Below are positions 1-11,723 of a stretch of 64,000 nucleotides of DNA, one piece after another. The stretch's first letter is position 1; each line of letters starts with the position of its first letter. The notes under the pieces were generated by a model. It ran no database searches. It saw nothing but the letters and a program-made list of their open reading frames with translations, and was not told where the DNA came from. The stretch is from positions 4,588,001 through 4,652,000 of the forward strand of contig NC_135257.1 of assembly GCF_964204865.1 (NCBI RefSeq). Reading direction: 5' to 3'. The DNA is from Styela clava (taxonomy: Eukaryota; Chordata; Ascidiacea; Stolidobranchia; Styelidae). A program made the translations under genes and the position numbers.

Positions 1-884
1 AAAGCAGATGACAAACTACTGTTATTGGTAGGCCTAGGCTAGTCTAGGATAGTTATGTGCGAGAGAATTGCAGCTCTCCTCCCACTGAGGAGGGTCGATT
101 ACGACACCCCCCACCATCAAGTCCATGCTTCTGAAAACAAATCTTCATTAATGGTCAGAAGGTGTTGTCTGATTGTTTCGTTAGTTAGCAGGTAATCTAT
201 TACTGATCTGATACACAAACTTGAGCACTGTCAAATGATGGTTAGTGTTTAATTTCTTTTCAGGAAAAAGGAAAGATAACACATTATCAGCTGCTTATAA
301 AAGCCATCGTAGTTATTTTTGTCTATTGTGTACTTTTGGTATGTGATAAAATAAACTACTGACTGACTGACTGACATCAATATTTGAATTTTCGCTATCC
401 CCAGAGAGGAAAAGAGTAGTTAAAAAAAGAAGGATTTTAAAGAAAAGCAAAAGGCAGGACCATTTCAACAAAGTCTGTTAACTTGTATGCGTTGCAATAT
501 CACTTTGCAGTTGTTAGCATAAACATTTAATGTGTTATTCGACTATACCTACCACACTTTAGAAGAAGCCACCTACCCATTTTCACTAGGACCATAACAC
601 TGTAAAATATCTGATAGAAATTACCCCTACGGAATCATATCTTCCATTTGAAAGGGCTGTGCAGATACATTTTTTACCCTAAATTATGGAATGTTACTTC
701 CAGGTTACCTTATCTTTGCTTAAAGATATCTTGATGTTAGTGACTCCAACTGACCCATGCATGCCACACTGAAAATTCTTTTGTGTAAGCAGTTGGAGCC
801 TTTAGACCTTGAAAACAGTTGAATCTAGCACGATGGATTCAATTGAAACACGTAATATGCGTTTATAAGCAATAATATCCCATC
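1..884. other. Left flank, no gene recognised
   Basis: I see no supported coding region here. A (ACTG)n microsatellite at about 351-375 follows an A/T-rich stretch ending in AATAAAC, which resembles the 3' tail of a SINE or LINE copy. A short stretch near 112-140 (ACCATCAAGTCCATGC) recurs at about 34860, so both may belong to one dispersed repeat family. The remainder is AT-rich and unremarkable. Confidence 0.4.
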
Positions 885-1099
885 CTGACTGTTACATCGA
901 GAATCGCATTCACTTGATTTTTGTATTGACTTAAACATTGCGTCCGTTTAACACTTTCGATGCCAAGATCAGTTTTTTCAATTTTACCGTTCCGTGCCAA
1001 GGTGAAAACGAGAGAGTTCTCTCCTATTCATTCTCTCTCGTATTTAGTTTTTGATTCATCGGGAAAGGGGCGAACCCAGCGGTGTCATCAGTTATCGTT

Positions 1100-1442
1100 C
1101 ATTCCGACACTTCAGTCGTAGGTGAAAGAACTCACCTACACACGCGTATCTTGTCGGAATTGCTCTCTCATGCTATTATAACATAAGTTGATGATAACTT
1201 GTCTTGATCTCTCATTGCGATAAAGATTCAATTCGAACATTTTATTCAGCAATCAGAATCATTTTATTATACGAAAATATCAAATTTGAACAAAGAAAAC
1301 AAAATCGTTTACTAGCATAAAAATATATCCTTCATTCGCTATATATTCCAATAACATTAATAATGGCCAATTATTGTCACTCACAAGGATAACATATTGC
1401 ACAATAAACAAAGTAGTCACATTGCATATTCATACAACTGTA
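1100..1442. repeat. Left arm of a ~340-bp internal inverted repeat
   Basis: This arm reads, in reverse complement, as 1764-2105. Matching landmarks include the paired GTAGGTGAA/TTCACCTAC ends, the GCTCTCTCATGCTATTATAA block and the sequence around 1340-1400. Arms are near-identical with a few substitutions and enclose a spacer of about 320 bp, so the transcript or single strand could form a long hairpin. Confidence 0.9.
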
Positions 1443-1763
1443 ACTGTAGCAAAGTTAAAATCCAGGTGCGTTGGCGCCAATCGGACTCCGCACATATTTT
1501 TTATATTTCTATTTGCGATTCATCGGCCAAGCTAGATATGTTGATAGTTTAGTGCATGGTAGACGCTAACTTCACCAAACCATAATTCGAATGAGGCAAC
1601 ATATTGACTACGTCTGTGATTCCATAGCGTTTTTGACAAATTCCTCGATTGATGTATTATTTTATGCACCACCATACTGCACATTAATTTTTTATAATGA
1701 ATTCCGATATGGAAGCCCGATAATAAATTTACTATGTTCGTATGTTTCAAGTACATATGTGTT

Positions 1764-2105
1764 ACAGTTGTATGAATATGCAATGTGACTACTTTGTTTA
1801 TTTTGCAATATGTTATCCTTGTGAGTGACAATAATTGGCCATTATTAATGTTATTGGAATATATAGCGAATGAAGGATATATTTTTATGCTAGTAAACGA
1901 TTTTGTTTTCTTTGTTCGAATTTGATATTTTCGTATAATAAAATTATTCTGATTGCTGAATAAAATGTTCGAATTGAATCTTTATCGCAATGAGAGATCA
2001 AAACAAGTTATCTCCAACTTATGTTATAATAGCATGAGAGAGCAATTCCGACAAGATACGCATGTGTAGGTGAGTTCTTTCACCTACGACTGATGTGTCG
2101 GATAA
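1764..2105. repeat. Right arm of the ~340-bp internal inverted repeat
   Basis: Reverse complement of 1100-1442. Pairing fades at about 1764 (TACAGTTGTATG) on the inside and at about 2105 (CGACTGATGTGTCGG) on the outside. It lies within the TTAA-flanked element. Confidence 0.9.
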
Positions 2106-3327
2106 TACCGAAACATGCGTAATACATTTCAGGTGCGTTTGTATCTTAGTATTGCTCCTGAGTTTTCGTCGGGCGCTTCCAGATTTGGTGGGTTCAGTCA
2201 GTAAACGATGAAATTCGAAGTCTTTACTTGCCTCGGCAAACATTTCATTCAATCTGGTATTTATAGCGAGCAAATACTTATTTGTGTGGATATTTGAACT
2301 AATATTGGCGTGCAAATGAAGTATTTCCAAATGCAATTTCAATATTCATTATACGCATCCGGTGTCTCTAAGTTGACATAATAAAAAGGTTTAAAGCTTC
2401 ATCGAAATTCGTCAGTTGATCTGTCAAGAACACGATTTTCCGAAATTGTCATCTCACGCAATTTGCTACGCAAGTCTTCTCGACTGCACGTAGTCCCGTC
2501 TTCGTGGCGCCAGACACGTGATCGCTATTGCGTAGCTACGTAATCAGTACGCCATGGCTGCTTATTGAATTTGTTCATCCGACACAAAGTCGTAGGATTG
2601 CATATTTTGCTATAATTATGGTTATACAATAGCTACGGAAGTAATTCAATATGAGCTGAAAGCATACGAGGGGCTCTGTGTTATTGGTAATATATTTCCC
2701 ACTAAATTACTATATCATGGATCATATCTCACTGACAAGTAGAAAAATATATGTTCCGAATAATATCAATTTCTCACTTTATTATTTCAAAATGTAACAT
2801 TTCACCTCTCAGGACGATAAAATTTGCTTTCGTTGCAGATGTCCGTCAATCCGTTACCCAAAAATGATAAAAAATTAAAAAAACGTTCAAAAATACCAAC
2901 ATTTTGAATCATTTCATCGTCCTGCCAATAAGACGACGATCATGCATATAAAAATATTCGAATTATTTCCCGGTTTAGTAATGTTTTTCTACATCTTCGT
3001 AACATGATTGATAATATTATCATCTCTCCTCACACCTTTCAATCATTTCACCGTAAAAAGTTGAAACCGTGTGTTGGCGTCAGTCGGTCTCGTACAAATT
3101 TTTGATGATAATTTGCGGCTAATATGTACCTCGGCCATGCTAAATAAGTTGATAATTTACTTCATGGCAGACCCTCCTTCCATCTTGGTATTTCTTGAAT
3201 GACGCGATTGGCTGACGACGTCATTCTTTCCCCCCAACTTGACAACAAGAGAGAGAGAGAGAAGAAAAAAGACGGCAAATACCTGAACTCGACCTTCTTC
3301 TATCTATTAAACTTTTTCCTTTTCGAA

Positions 3328-3397
3328 TGACGTATATATACGTCATTTTGCATTGATGGCACGGAACGGTTGGCGCCAAATGACGTATATATACGTC
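3328..3397. repeat. Two perfect palindromes near the right end of the TTAA element
   Basis: TGACGTATATATACGTCA at 3328-3345 is an 18-bp perfect palindrome, and a 16-bp palindromic core of it (GACGTATATATACGTC) recurs at 3382-3397. They flank GGCACGGAACGG, the reverse complement of the subterminal motif at the left end. Repeated palindromes next to a transposon end are candidate protein-binding sites; that role is inference. Confidence 0.7.
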
Positions 3398-4182
3398 CTT
3401 GGCATCGAAAGTGTTAACTTGTGTAGTAATTTATTTGTTATTGTTGACGCCGTAATTTCCCTTGATTGACAGTGTGCTTCTACACACTTTGTTACGAAAC
3501 AATTGAGAGAGTCTTCGTGGCAATTGCTTGCCCAGACATGTCTCGCTTAGACAGGGATAGTTTCGGTAATTTGTTTTAGATAGCGCTTTACTTTTGCAGA
3601 GAATGGCGTTAAACTTGTTCACGACCTTGGCGTTCTGTTTTGACTGTAGGACGATTAAATAATGTAGATTATGGCTGCCCACATAGGCCTAGTTAAGGAT
3701 ATTTTATGAGCATTAAATGGCCTTTTGTGATTGTTTTTACAGTTATAATTTTATTTAATTGATTTGTTCGGATTTCGTTGACGATTGATTTCGTGTTCAA
3801 CTTATGATAATTAAAGCCTGGAATAGAAGACAAATTCGGTATGTTATAATTTGTAACTCTTTCTGATTTGAAGGCTGCAAGTTATTCAATAGTAATATGG
3901 TTCGACTTAATAATTAACTATGTTTGATAATTGTGTTCATAAATTTGAGTAGGCTTTCTAAAGGCCGAATTGTGTATGATTATTTATTTATTGCAAGTAT
4001 TTTGTATTGATTTGTTTTTACATTTGTATTAAGATAACCGTGTCAACTGTATACTTCGAGTTGTGTGATTTTCTGGATTGAGGATACAAACTTGGGGCTT
4101 GAAAGACCGCGTTATTGAACTGTTAATAAATATCTAGTGTGCAGTCGGTGTCGTCCAGGTCGCAAAGAACGGCTGTTACATT

Positions 4183-4273
4183 AAAGTTATCGAATTTCCG
4201 CAAATAAAGTTATCGAATTTCCGCAAATGAAGTTATCAAATTTATGCAAATAAAGTCATCTGATTTGCATAAC
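4183..4273 (+). repeat. 23-bp tandem repeat in the BEL leader
   Basis: About four head-to-tail copies of a 23-bp unit (AAAGTTATCGAATTTCCGC then AAAT) begin two bases after the 5' LTR, at 4183, 4206, 4229 and 4252. The first two are identical and the last two diverged. They lie where the primer-binding site and packaging leader would be. I could not assign a tRNA primer. Confidence 0.75.
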
Positions 4274-4392
4274 AAAAGTATCGTCGAATGCCGGCAGGAG
4301 TTCGGTAAATCGTCAAAATTGAAGAAATCATCCTAGTGTTGAGCATTTAAACTTTTGTGTTGCATGTTTGATGAGCACTGTAATTGTACATT

Positions 4393-6193
4393 ATGGATGC
4401 GCAATCTGTTTCGAAATCAAATTTAGAAGAGTTACGTGCTCGTATGAGGGAATTATATCAAGATGCTGAGAGACTTATGTCAGACTACAAAAATCGAGAT
4501 TTGTTGAAATCGAAAAGTGCTGACATTGACAAACGGTTCACAGAGTATTCAAATGCGCACGAAATTCATGTGAGTACTTTACGTTCTGAAGTAGATCGGA
4601 GAAATGTCAGTGAATTTTTCCAGTGTGAACTGCGCGAGTTTCAAGAACTTAATGTGCACTTACGTGATTGGTTCAAAAAGAGTGACGCTGATGGTCATAA
4701 ATCATCGACACATAGCCCTGAAGCACGTTCTGTAATTTCTGGAAAAAGTTCCCGTCGTTCATGTGCAAGTTCGAGTACTAAACGTACAGAAGCTATTGCC
4801 ATTAGAGAACTTGCTCATGCCAATATTTGGCAGAAAGTAGAAAAAGATGCCGCAAAAAAGCGAGAACATGATGCTAAAATGGCAGCGGATAAAATGAAAT
4901 TAGATGCTCAACTTGAAGCTGAAAGACTAGAGCAAGAAGCGCAAAGACTTAAACATGAAGCTATGGAAAATGCTAAAAGGCTGGAACGCGAAGCTATGGA
5001 AAATGCTAGAAAACAAGAGCAGGAAGCCCGAATGAAGGCTGAAAAGCTTAAACGTGACGCTGAAATAAGAGCTAGACAAATTGAAGAAGATGCTCAAAGT
5101 GGAACAAAGCGTTTGGAATTGCAGCATGCATATGAATCAGCCTGTATAGCAGCCGATGTATGGGAAAATGCTTCTCAGGGAGGCGAAGGTATGTCATTAT
5201 ATGAAAATATGTCTCGTTCACATTCACCTAATCAAATCCAAGAGTTGAATGAAATAGTGGTTCCAGTATTAAAGCCTCCTGATGTAAGACCTAAATTGCC
5301 AGCATCAGATTTGTTATCACAATCTCGAGTCAGAATGGAAAATCCTGTACTAAATGTTAGAAGACCTGCTTCTACTGATAATGTGCGAGATGCTGCGAAT
5401 GTGAATATTCCTGATCAGTATGAATCAGTGAACGACCTCCGTACACAGAACCACACATACCACAACAAAAAACACGTATGATCAATCGTCACCGAATGTG
5501 GAAAGTTTATTGGGCAATATGGCATCTATGTTGCAAGACGGAATTGATAGACCTCGACCTGAATTATTGCATTTTAGTGGAATAGAGACTGAATATGTCC
5601 GGTTTATCACTAACTTCAACTTAAATATTGATAGAAGAGTACATGATACAAGTACAAAGTTGTCATATTTGATACAATACTGTGAAGGTGATGCAAGGGA
5701 ATTGATTATGCACTGTACTATGTTGCCACCCGATGAAGGTTTTAAAGAGGCATGCGATTTGCTCAGAAAGACATACGGTCGACCAATGCTTGTGGCTAGA
5801 AAATATTCGGAAAAGTTGACTAAAGGACCATGGTTGAAACCTGGAGATAACGAAGGTTTGTTACGTCTTTCTCAGACATTAGAAGAATGTTTAGTCACTT
5901 TGACACATTTGAAATATTTTGGGGATTTGGATAATTTTGATACTATTTTGTCCATCGTATTACGACTTTCTCTCAAGTTGCAGAACAACTGGGAAGAATC
6001 AGTGGCAGAATTAGATGGACAAGATAGAGAAGTGAGATTTAAAGATCTTGTTCGATTTATGAAGAAAAAAGCTGCGGCTGCAAATACGCCTCATGGAAAA
6101 GCCTTGAGAGCTCGAAGGGACAAGAACAGCAATATCGTTTACGATTGCAATCATCGAATAGGCGAAAGTTTCACGCTCATTCTACTGCTGTGA
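4393..6193 (+). pseudogene. BEL/Pao gag, frameshifted
   Basis: Gag is the structural protein that packages the retrotransposon RNA. The first frame runs from ATG 4393 to 5481 and contains a long Lys/Glu/Ala-rich, heptad-like stretch (about residues 140-240, EAERLEQEAQ type) predicted to be coiled coil, then a Pro-rich tail. Reading resumes in another frame at about 5470-6193 with a DUF1759-type domain (LLHFSGIETEYVRFITNFNL, then a GDARELI motif), as in BEL/Pao gag. The change of frame falls in an A-run near 5466-5471, so a single-base deletion is likely. A second shift near 6117 leads into the zinc-knuckle and pol frame. Confidence 0.85.
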
Positions 6194-9100
6194 ATTCAGC
6201 TGTTGACAGCAGTGTTACCAGTGCAAAACATATTGAAAAGGGAAGAGATGTCTGTCCTGACTGTTTAAAGACGTCACACAAACTTGTTGACTGTTACAAA
6301 TTCCTGCAGAAGTCACACGGTGACCGCTTGAAGATTGTTAGAAAGGCAAGATTGTGCGATAATTGTTTTGTATATGGTCATATGTCGAGAAATTGTCGTA
6401 AGCCACCTGCTTGTACTGTTGACGGGTGTAGGTTGAAACATAATACTTTATTGCACAGAAAAGAACAAGAGACATGTACCCAGACAGAAAATGCTGCTGG
6501 TATGCATGAGTCAAAAGTTGAAGCATATGCGACTTCAAAAAGCTCAGCAGGATGTTTTTTTAATATTGTACCTGTCAAGATCTGTGCCAACAGAAGAGAA
6601 ATAGAAACGTATGCATTTCTAGATGAAGGCTCTACTGCTTGCTTGTGCGATGAGCGACTTCTAGATCTATTGAAGTTGAGAGGCAAGAAAACTCAGTTTT
6701 CGTTGACAACTGTGAATGCGGTACAAACATCACAAGATGGTTATGCGGTTGATTTTACTGTAAAATCACTTGATGGTAGAGAAAGTGTTGATTTATCTCA
6801 TGTGCTAACTGTTGACAGACTGCCTGTTAAAGCTAATGAAGCACAATTTGATGTACAAAGTTATGCACATTTGAAGGGATTGAAGATTCCTACTCTGCCG
6901 TGTAAAGACGTGATGTTGATGATTGGGGTAAACGTCCCTAAAGTGTTTTGGTCAATGGATGAGAGACGAGGGAAACACAATGAACCTTCGGCAAAGAAAT
7001 CCATTTTGGGATGGTCATTGGTTGGACCCGCTTTATCTTACGAGAGAAACAGTGATGTTCACATTCATTGCGTTCAGGTGCAGGAGAAGGACTTGCTGAG
7101 TCAGCAAATCAAATGTTTGTGGGAAAGTGATTTTAAAGATGCTTCACTGTCGCCTATTCCATCAATGTCTAAGGAAGACAAATACGCATTGCAATTGATG
7201 GAAGATTCAGTTGAGATCGTGGACGGACATTATCAGTTACCATTGTCATGGAAGCCAGGATGTCCTGATTTGCCAGACAATCGAAGTGTTGCGATGAAAC
7301 GCTTAAAGTACATTGAACGAAAATTGAAGAGTGATCCTGTTTTGAAAAAGAAGTACTGTGATACTATGGAGAAATATATTAGTCTTGGATTTGCAAAACG
7401 TATCCCGAATGAATATAAAGTTGGCCGTAAAGGTGCAGTTTGGTACTTGCCTCATCACCCTGTGTTTTCTGAACAAAAGCCAGGCAAGGAACGCGTTGTC
7501 TTTGACGCTGCATCACGTTGTATGAATACTTCCTTGAATGACCAACTATTGAGAGGCCCGGATTCGGCAAATTCTCTACTTGGAACTCTTCTCCGCTTTA
7601 GACAACCAGAAATAGCTATTGTGGCTGACATCGAAGCAATGTTCTATCAGGTGAAAGTGCACCCGAAGGATTGGAATGTATTGCGATTTATGTGGTGGCC
7701 TGGAGGTGATTTGTCACAGGATCCATCAGATATTTTATGGTCAGGCACATATTTGGTAGCGTCTCATCTCCATTTTGTGCTAATTGGAGTCTGAAGAAAC
7801 AGCTCAAGATCATCAAGATGAATTTGACGAAAATGTCAAAGGAGTTGAGCGAAATTTTTATGTTGATGATTACCTGAATGGCTCATCTACTGTAGACCAG
7901 GGAATTCATATTGTTCGACAAACGAATAAATTGCTGGAAAAAAAGGATTTCATCTAGCAAAGTGGAAAAGTTCCAATCCTGAAGTTCTGTCAGAGATTCC
8001 TGCTAAAGACAGAGCAGACACTGCGTCAAGTGTAAACTTAATACCTGAAAAGATCGATCGAGTACTCGGAATAAAGTGGAATATCCAAGAAGATTGTTTT
8101 GGATTTGATGTTAATGTGAAATCAAAACCCGCAACAAAACGAGGGATTTTGTCTGTACTCAGTTCGATATTTGACCCGATGGGAATAGTGGCACCTGTGA
8201 TACTAAAGGCAAGGATATTGATGCAGCAGTTATGTCGAAATAATTATGGATGGGATGATGAAATATCGAATAGTGAAAATTTATTGTGGAACAGATGGCT
8301 CGAAGATATTCCTGAACCTGAGAATATATTCATGCAAAGATGTTTTGCGCCGTCTGGTTTTGGCAATATTGTGACTCGTCAAATACACCATTTTGCAGAT
8401 GGCTCTGCAGTTGCTTATGGAACTGTATCGTATTTGCGACTAATCAATGAAGATGGGACAATTCATGTTGCCTTTCTCTTAGGAAAAGCTCAACTTGCAT
8501 CCATTAAAACTGTTTCAATACCACGACTGGAGTTGACTGCTGCAGCTCTTGCAGTTAAATTAGATTTATTTCTGAGACGTGAATTAGACTTCGAAGAAAT
8601 AGAGTCGATGTTTTGGACAGACTCAACTTCCGTGCTTTTGAGTATTAATAATACATCACGAAGATTTCCAACATTTGTGGCAAATCGATTGAAGATGGAT
8701 CGAATGCTTTGCAGTGGAGATATGTACCTACAGATTTGAATCCCGCAGATGATGCATCCAGAGGATTGTCAGTACAATCGTTGATGGATGAACAATGGCT
8801 AAATGGACCATCATTCCTCCAAGAGCAAGAGGAACATTGGCCTAAACCACCAGTACAGCTACCTGAGCTTCCTGATGAATTTGTAAGATGCAAGCCACGA
8901 GTTGTGCAAATTATGTTTCTGATTCCGCTTTGAAGCCAATTGATAAATTCATTTCATATTTCTCAACATGGTATAAGTTGAAAAAAGCAAGTGCATGGAT
9001 GATTCGATTCAAAGACTACCTTCATAAGAAGAAGAAGGATTATAAGTGTAATGAGAAACTTGAAGTTGAAGAATTGCGAGTTGCTGGAGACGACATTTTG

Positions 9101-10783
9101 AAATACATACAGAGACAAGAATTTGGCGAAGTTATTGATGCATTGTAGAAAGCCAATCATAGAAGTACATCTGGGAAACAAGTACTGAAGAGATTGAAGA
9201 TTGCAAATTTCCTGCATAAACTCAATCCGATTATGAAAGATGGCTTCATCAGAGTTGGTGGGAGATTGAGAAATGCACCGGTTGATTTCGATGTTAAACA
9301 TCCGATTATACTTCCACATAAACATCATGTAACTGAGATGATTATAAGAGAACATCATGTATCTACACATCATTCTGGTATGGGGAGTACATGGACTTCT
9401 CTGAGACAACGATTTTGGATCGTTAAAGGAGGCGCTATGGTGAAATCTGTTATCAGAAAATGCATGTTTTGTCGAAGAAGAAGTTCACCTGGGAGTAAAC
9501 AGATCATGGCCGATCTTCCGAAGGAAAGAGTCACACCAGGTGAAAGACCATTTGCCTATGTTGGAGTGGACTACTTCGGACATTTTCTTGTAAAGCAAGG
9601 ACGAAGTACTGTCAAGAGGTGATAGTGAAAATTTATTGTGGAACAGATGGCTCGAAGATATTCCTGAACTTGAGAATATATTCATGCAAAGATGTTTTGC
9701 GCCGTCTGATTTTGGCAATATTGTGACTCGTCAAATACACCATTTTGCAGATGGCTCTGCAGTTGCTTATGGAACTGTATCGTATTTGCGACTAATCAAT
9801 GAAGATGGGAAAATTCATGTTGCCTTTCTCTTAGGAAAAGCTCGACTTGCACCCATTAAAACTGTTTCAATACCACGACTGGAGTTGACTGCTGCAGCTC
9901 TTGCAGTCAAATTAGATTTATTTCTGAGACGTGAATTAGACTTCGGAGAAATAGAGTCGACGAAGTACTGTCAAGAGGTGGGGCTGTATATTTACATGCA
10001 TGACAACTCGTGCCGTACACTTGGAAGTTGCATACTCGATGGATGCAGATTCATAAATGCGTTAAGAAGATTTATTGCACGTAGAAGTAGACCATTCAAG
10101 TTCATCTGTGACAACGGTAGTAACTTCGTTGCAGCAAATAAAATCCTACCTAAAGAAATAGAAGTTTGGAATTCAAGCAAAGTTAGACAATTTTTGCGTC
10201 AGGAGAATATTAAATTTAAATTCAATCTTCTGCTTCTAATTTTGGAGGATGTTACGAAAGATTAATTCGATCAGTTCGAAAGATTTTGGTTGCTCTCTTA
10301 CACAATCAGTTGGTGTCAGATGAAGCTTTGGCTACAATTTTTTGTGAAGTGGAATCACAGTTGAATTCCAGACCCATCACTCCAATAAGTTTTGATCCGA
10401 AAGATGATGAGCCACTCACTCCAAATCACTTGCTATTACTGAATCCTGCAAGTAATTTACCTCCTGGCATATTCGAAAAAAAAGGATTGTTACACTCGAC
10501 GAAGATGGCGACAAATTCAGTATTTAGCTGATCAGATGGACTGAAGAACACTTACCCACACTTTAGACACGACAGAAATGAACCTCTAAAGAACGTAATA
10601 TGGAAGTTGGTGATATTGTGCTACTTGTAGACAGTACCCAGAGAGAAGTGGCAGACTGGACGTGTTATGGAAACTACATCTGATAAACTTGGAGCTGTGC
10701 GTCAAGTTACTGTGAAGACATCCAGGGGTTTATTGAGAAGGCCAATTGCAAAGTTGTGCTTGATTCATAGAGTTAATGAGTAA
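6145..10783 (+). pseudogene. BEL/Pao pol (protease-RT-RNase H-integrase), multiply disrupted
   Basis: The longest intact piece is 6145-7794. It holds CCHC knuckles (CDNCFVYGHMSRNC), a DUF1758-type aspartic protease (FLDEGSTACLCDE) and the start of reverse transcriptase (VADIEAMFYQVKVHP). Frame changes near 7729 and 7797 precede the RT catalytic YVDDY at 7859-7873. Another frame change near 7941 falls in an A-run. RNase H lies at 8116-8933 (WTDSTSVLL, then YVPTDLNPADDASRG), with breaks near 8700 and 8890. Integrase follows with the zinc-binding part (HHVSTHHSGMG, then CMFC), a TAG at 9146-9148 and a duplicated segment at 9622-9980. It continues through FICDNGSNFV and [10 protein letters not shown] to LTPNHLLLL. 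The C-terminal DUF5641-like part (GRVMETTSDKLGAVRQV) ends at TAA 10781-10783. Confidence 0.88.
9622..9980 (+). repeat. Ectopic duplication of pol segment inserted into integrase
   Basis: Positions 9622-9960 repeat 8270-8608 (RT/RNase H region) with roughly eight substitutions in 339 bp. The 21-bp sequence ACGAAGTACTGTCAAGAGGT+G occurs on both sides, at 9601-9621 and 9960-9980, so integrase reading resumes exactly where it stopped. The insertion splits the integrase catalytic core. Confidence 0.92.
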
Positions 10784-10856
10784 AATGTTTTCAAGTGTGT
10801 GATATCCTCGATATAAGAAATTTGTGAGTAAGATGTTTTCAGTGGGGTCCAACATC

Positions 10857-10868
10857 TGGCTGGGGGAA
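10857..10868 (+). promoter_or_regulatory. Candidate polypurine tract of the BEL element
   Basis: A G/A-rich stretch (CTGGGGGAA) lies immediately upstream of the 3' LTR, where plus-strand DNA synthesis is primed in LTR elements. The assignment rests on position and composition. Confidence 0.5.
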
Positions 10869-11718
10869 TGTTACATCGAGAATCGCATTCACTTGATTTT
10901 TGTATTGACTTAAACATTGCGTCCGTTTAACTTGTGTAGTAATTTATTTGTTATTGTTGACGCCGTAATTTCCCTTGATTGACAGTGTGCTTCTACACAC
11001 TTTGTTACGAAACAATTGAGAGAGTCTTCGTGGCAATTGCTTGCCCAGACATGTCTCGCTTAGACAGGGATAGTTTCGGTAGTTTGTTTTAGATAGCGCT
11101 TTACTTTTGCAGAGAATGGCGCTCGTTTCGTTGTAATTTGTAAATAAGTTAAACTTGTTCAGCGACCTTGGCTTTCTGTTTTGACTGTAGGACGATTAAA
11201 TAATGTAGATTATGGCTGCCCACGTAGGCCTAGTTAAGGATATTTTATGAGCATTAAATGGCCTTTTGTGATTGTTTTTACAGTTATAGTTTTATTTAAT
11301 TGATTTGTTCGGATTTCATTGACGAATGATTTCATGTTCAACTTATGATAATTTAAGCCTGGAATAGCAGACAAATTCGGTATGTTATAATTTGTAACTC
11401 TTTCTGATTTGAAGGCTGCAAGTTATTCAATAGTAATATGGTTCGACTTAATAATTAACTACGTTTGATAATTGTGTTCATAAATTTGAGTAGGCTTTCT
11501 GAAGGCCGAATTGTGTATGATTATTTATATATTGCAAGTATTTTGTATTGATTTGTTTTTACGTTTGTATTAAGATACCCGTGTCAACTGTATACTAGTT
11601 GTGTGATTTTCTGGATTGAGGATACAAACTTGGGGCTTGAAAGACCGCGTTATTGAACTGTTAATAAATATCTAGTGTGCAGTCGGTGTCGTCCAGGCCG
11701 CAAAGAACGGCTGTTACA
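10869..11718 (+). repeat. 3' LTR of the BEL/Pao element
   Basis: 850 bp, TGTTACA at both ends, uninterrupted. It gives the empty-site reference for the TTAA insertion in the 5' LTR. It contains AATAAA near 11666, a plausible polyadenylation signal. Confidence 0.92.
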
Positions 11719-11723
11719 CTGAC

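Larger units (their letters stand above)
952..3413. mobile_element. piggyBac-type (TTAA) non-autonomous DNA element inside the BEL 5' LTR
   Basis: The 3' LTR shows the uninterrupted target GTTTAACTTG. In the 5' LTR this is split, with TTAA at both 948-951 and 3414-3417. The element starts CACTTTCGATGCCAAG and ends with its reverse complement, a perfect 16-bp terminal inverted repeat. A shared subterminal CCGTTCCGTGCCA lies further in at both ends. TTAA target duplication and inverted ends are the hallmark of the piggyBac superfamily. I find no transposase; the ORFs inside are short and unrecognisable. It must have been mobilised in trans. Confidence 0.85.
890..4180 (+). repeat. 5' LTR of the BEL/Pao element, interrupted
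   Basis: The LTR consists of 890-951 plus 3418-4180. Removing 952-3417 (the nested element and one TTAA copy) leaves about 825 bp that aligns with the 3' LTR at 10869-11718 (850 bp). The main length difference is about 25 bp present near 11125-11150 and absent near 3607. By eye the two LTRs differ by scattered substitutions of at most a few percent. Confidence 0.9.
890..11718 (+). mobile_element. BEL/Pao LTR retrotransposon, degenerate, with nested insertion
   Basis: Two long direct repeats, both starting and ending TGTTACA, bound a gag-pol region. The 5-bp sequence CTGAC lies immediately outside both ends (885-889 and 11719-11723), a target-site duplication of the size BEL/Pao elements make. 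Internal order is coiled-coil gag, DUF1759-like gag, CCHC zinc knuckles, DUF1758/A17-type protease, reverse transcriptase, RNase H, integrase and a DUF5641-like C terminus; this order identifies BEL/Pao. Reading frames are broken at ten or more places and a pol segment is duplicated inside integrase, so the copy cannot be autonomous. The 5' LTR is split by a 2.46-kb DNA element, so the retrotransposon inserted first. Confidence 0.93.
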
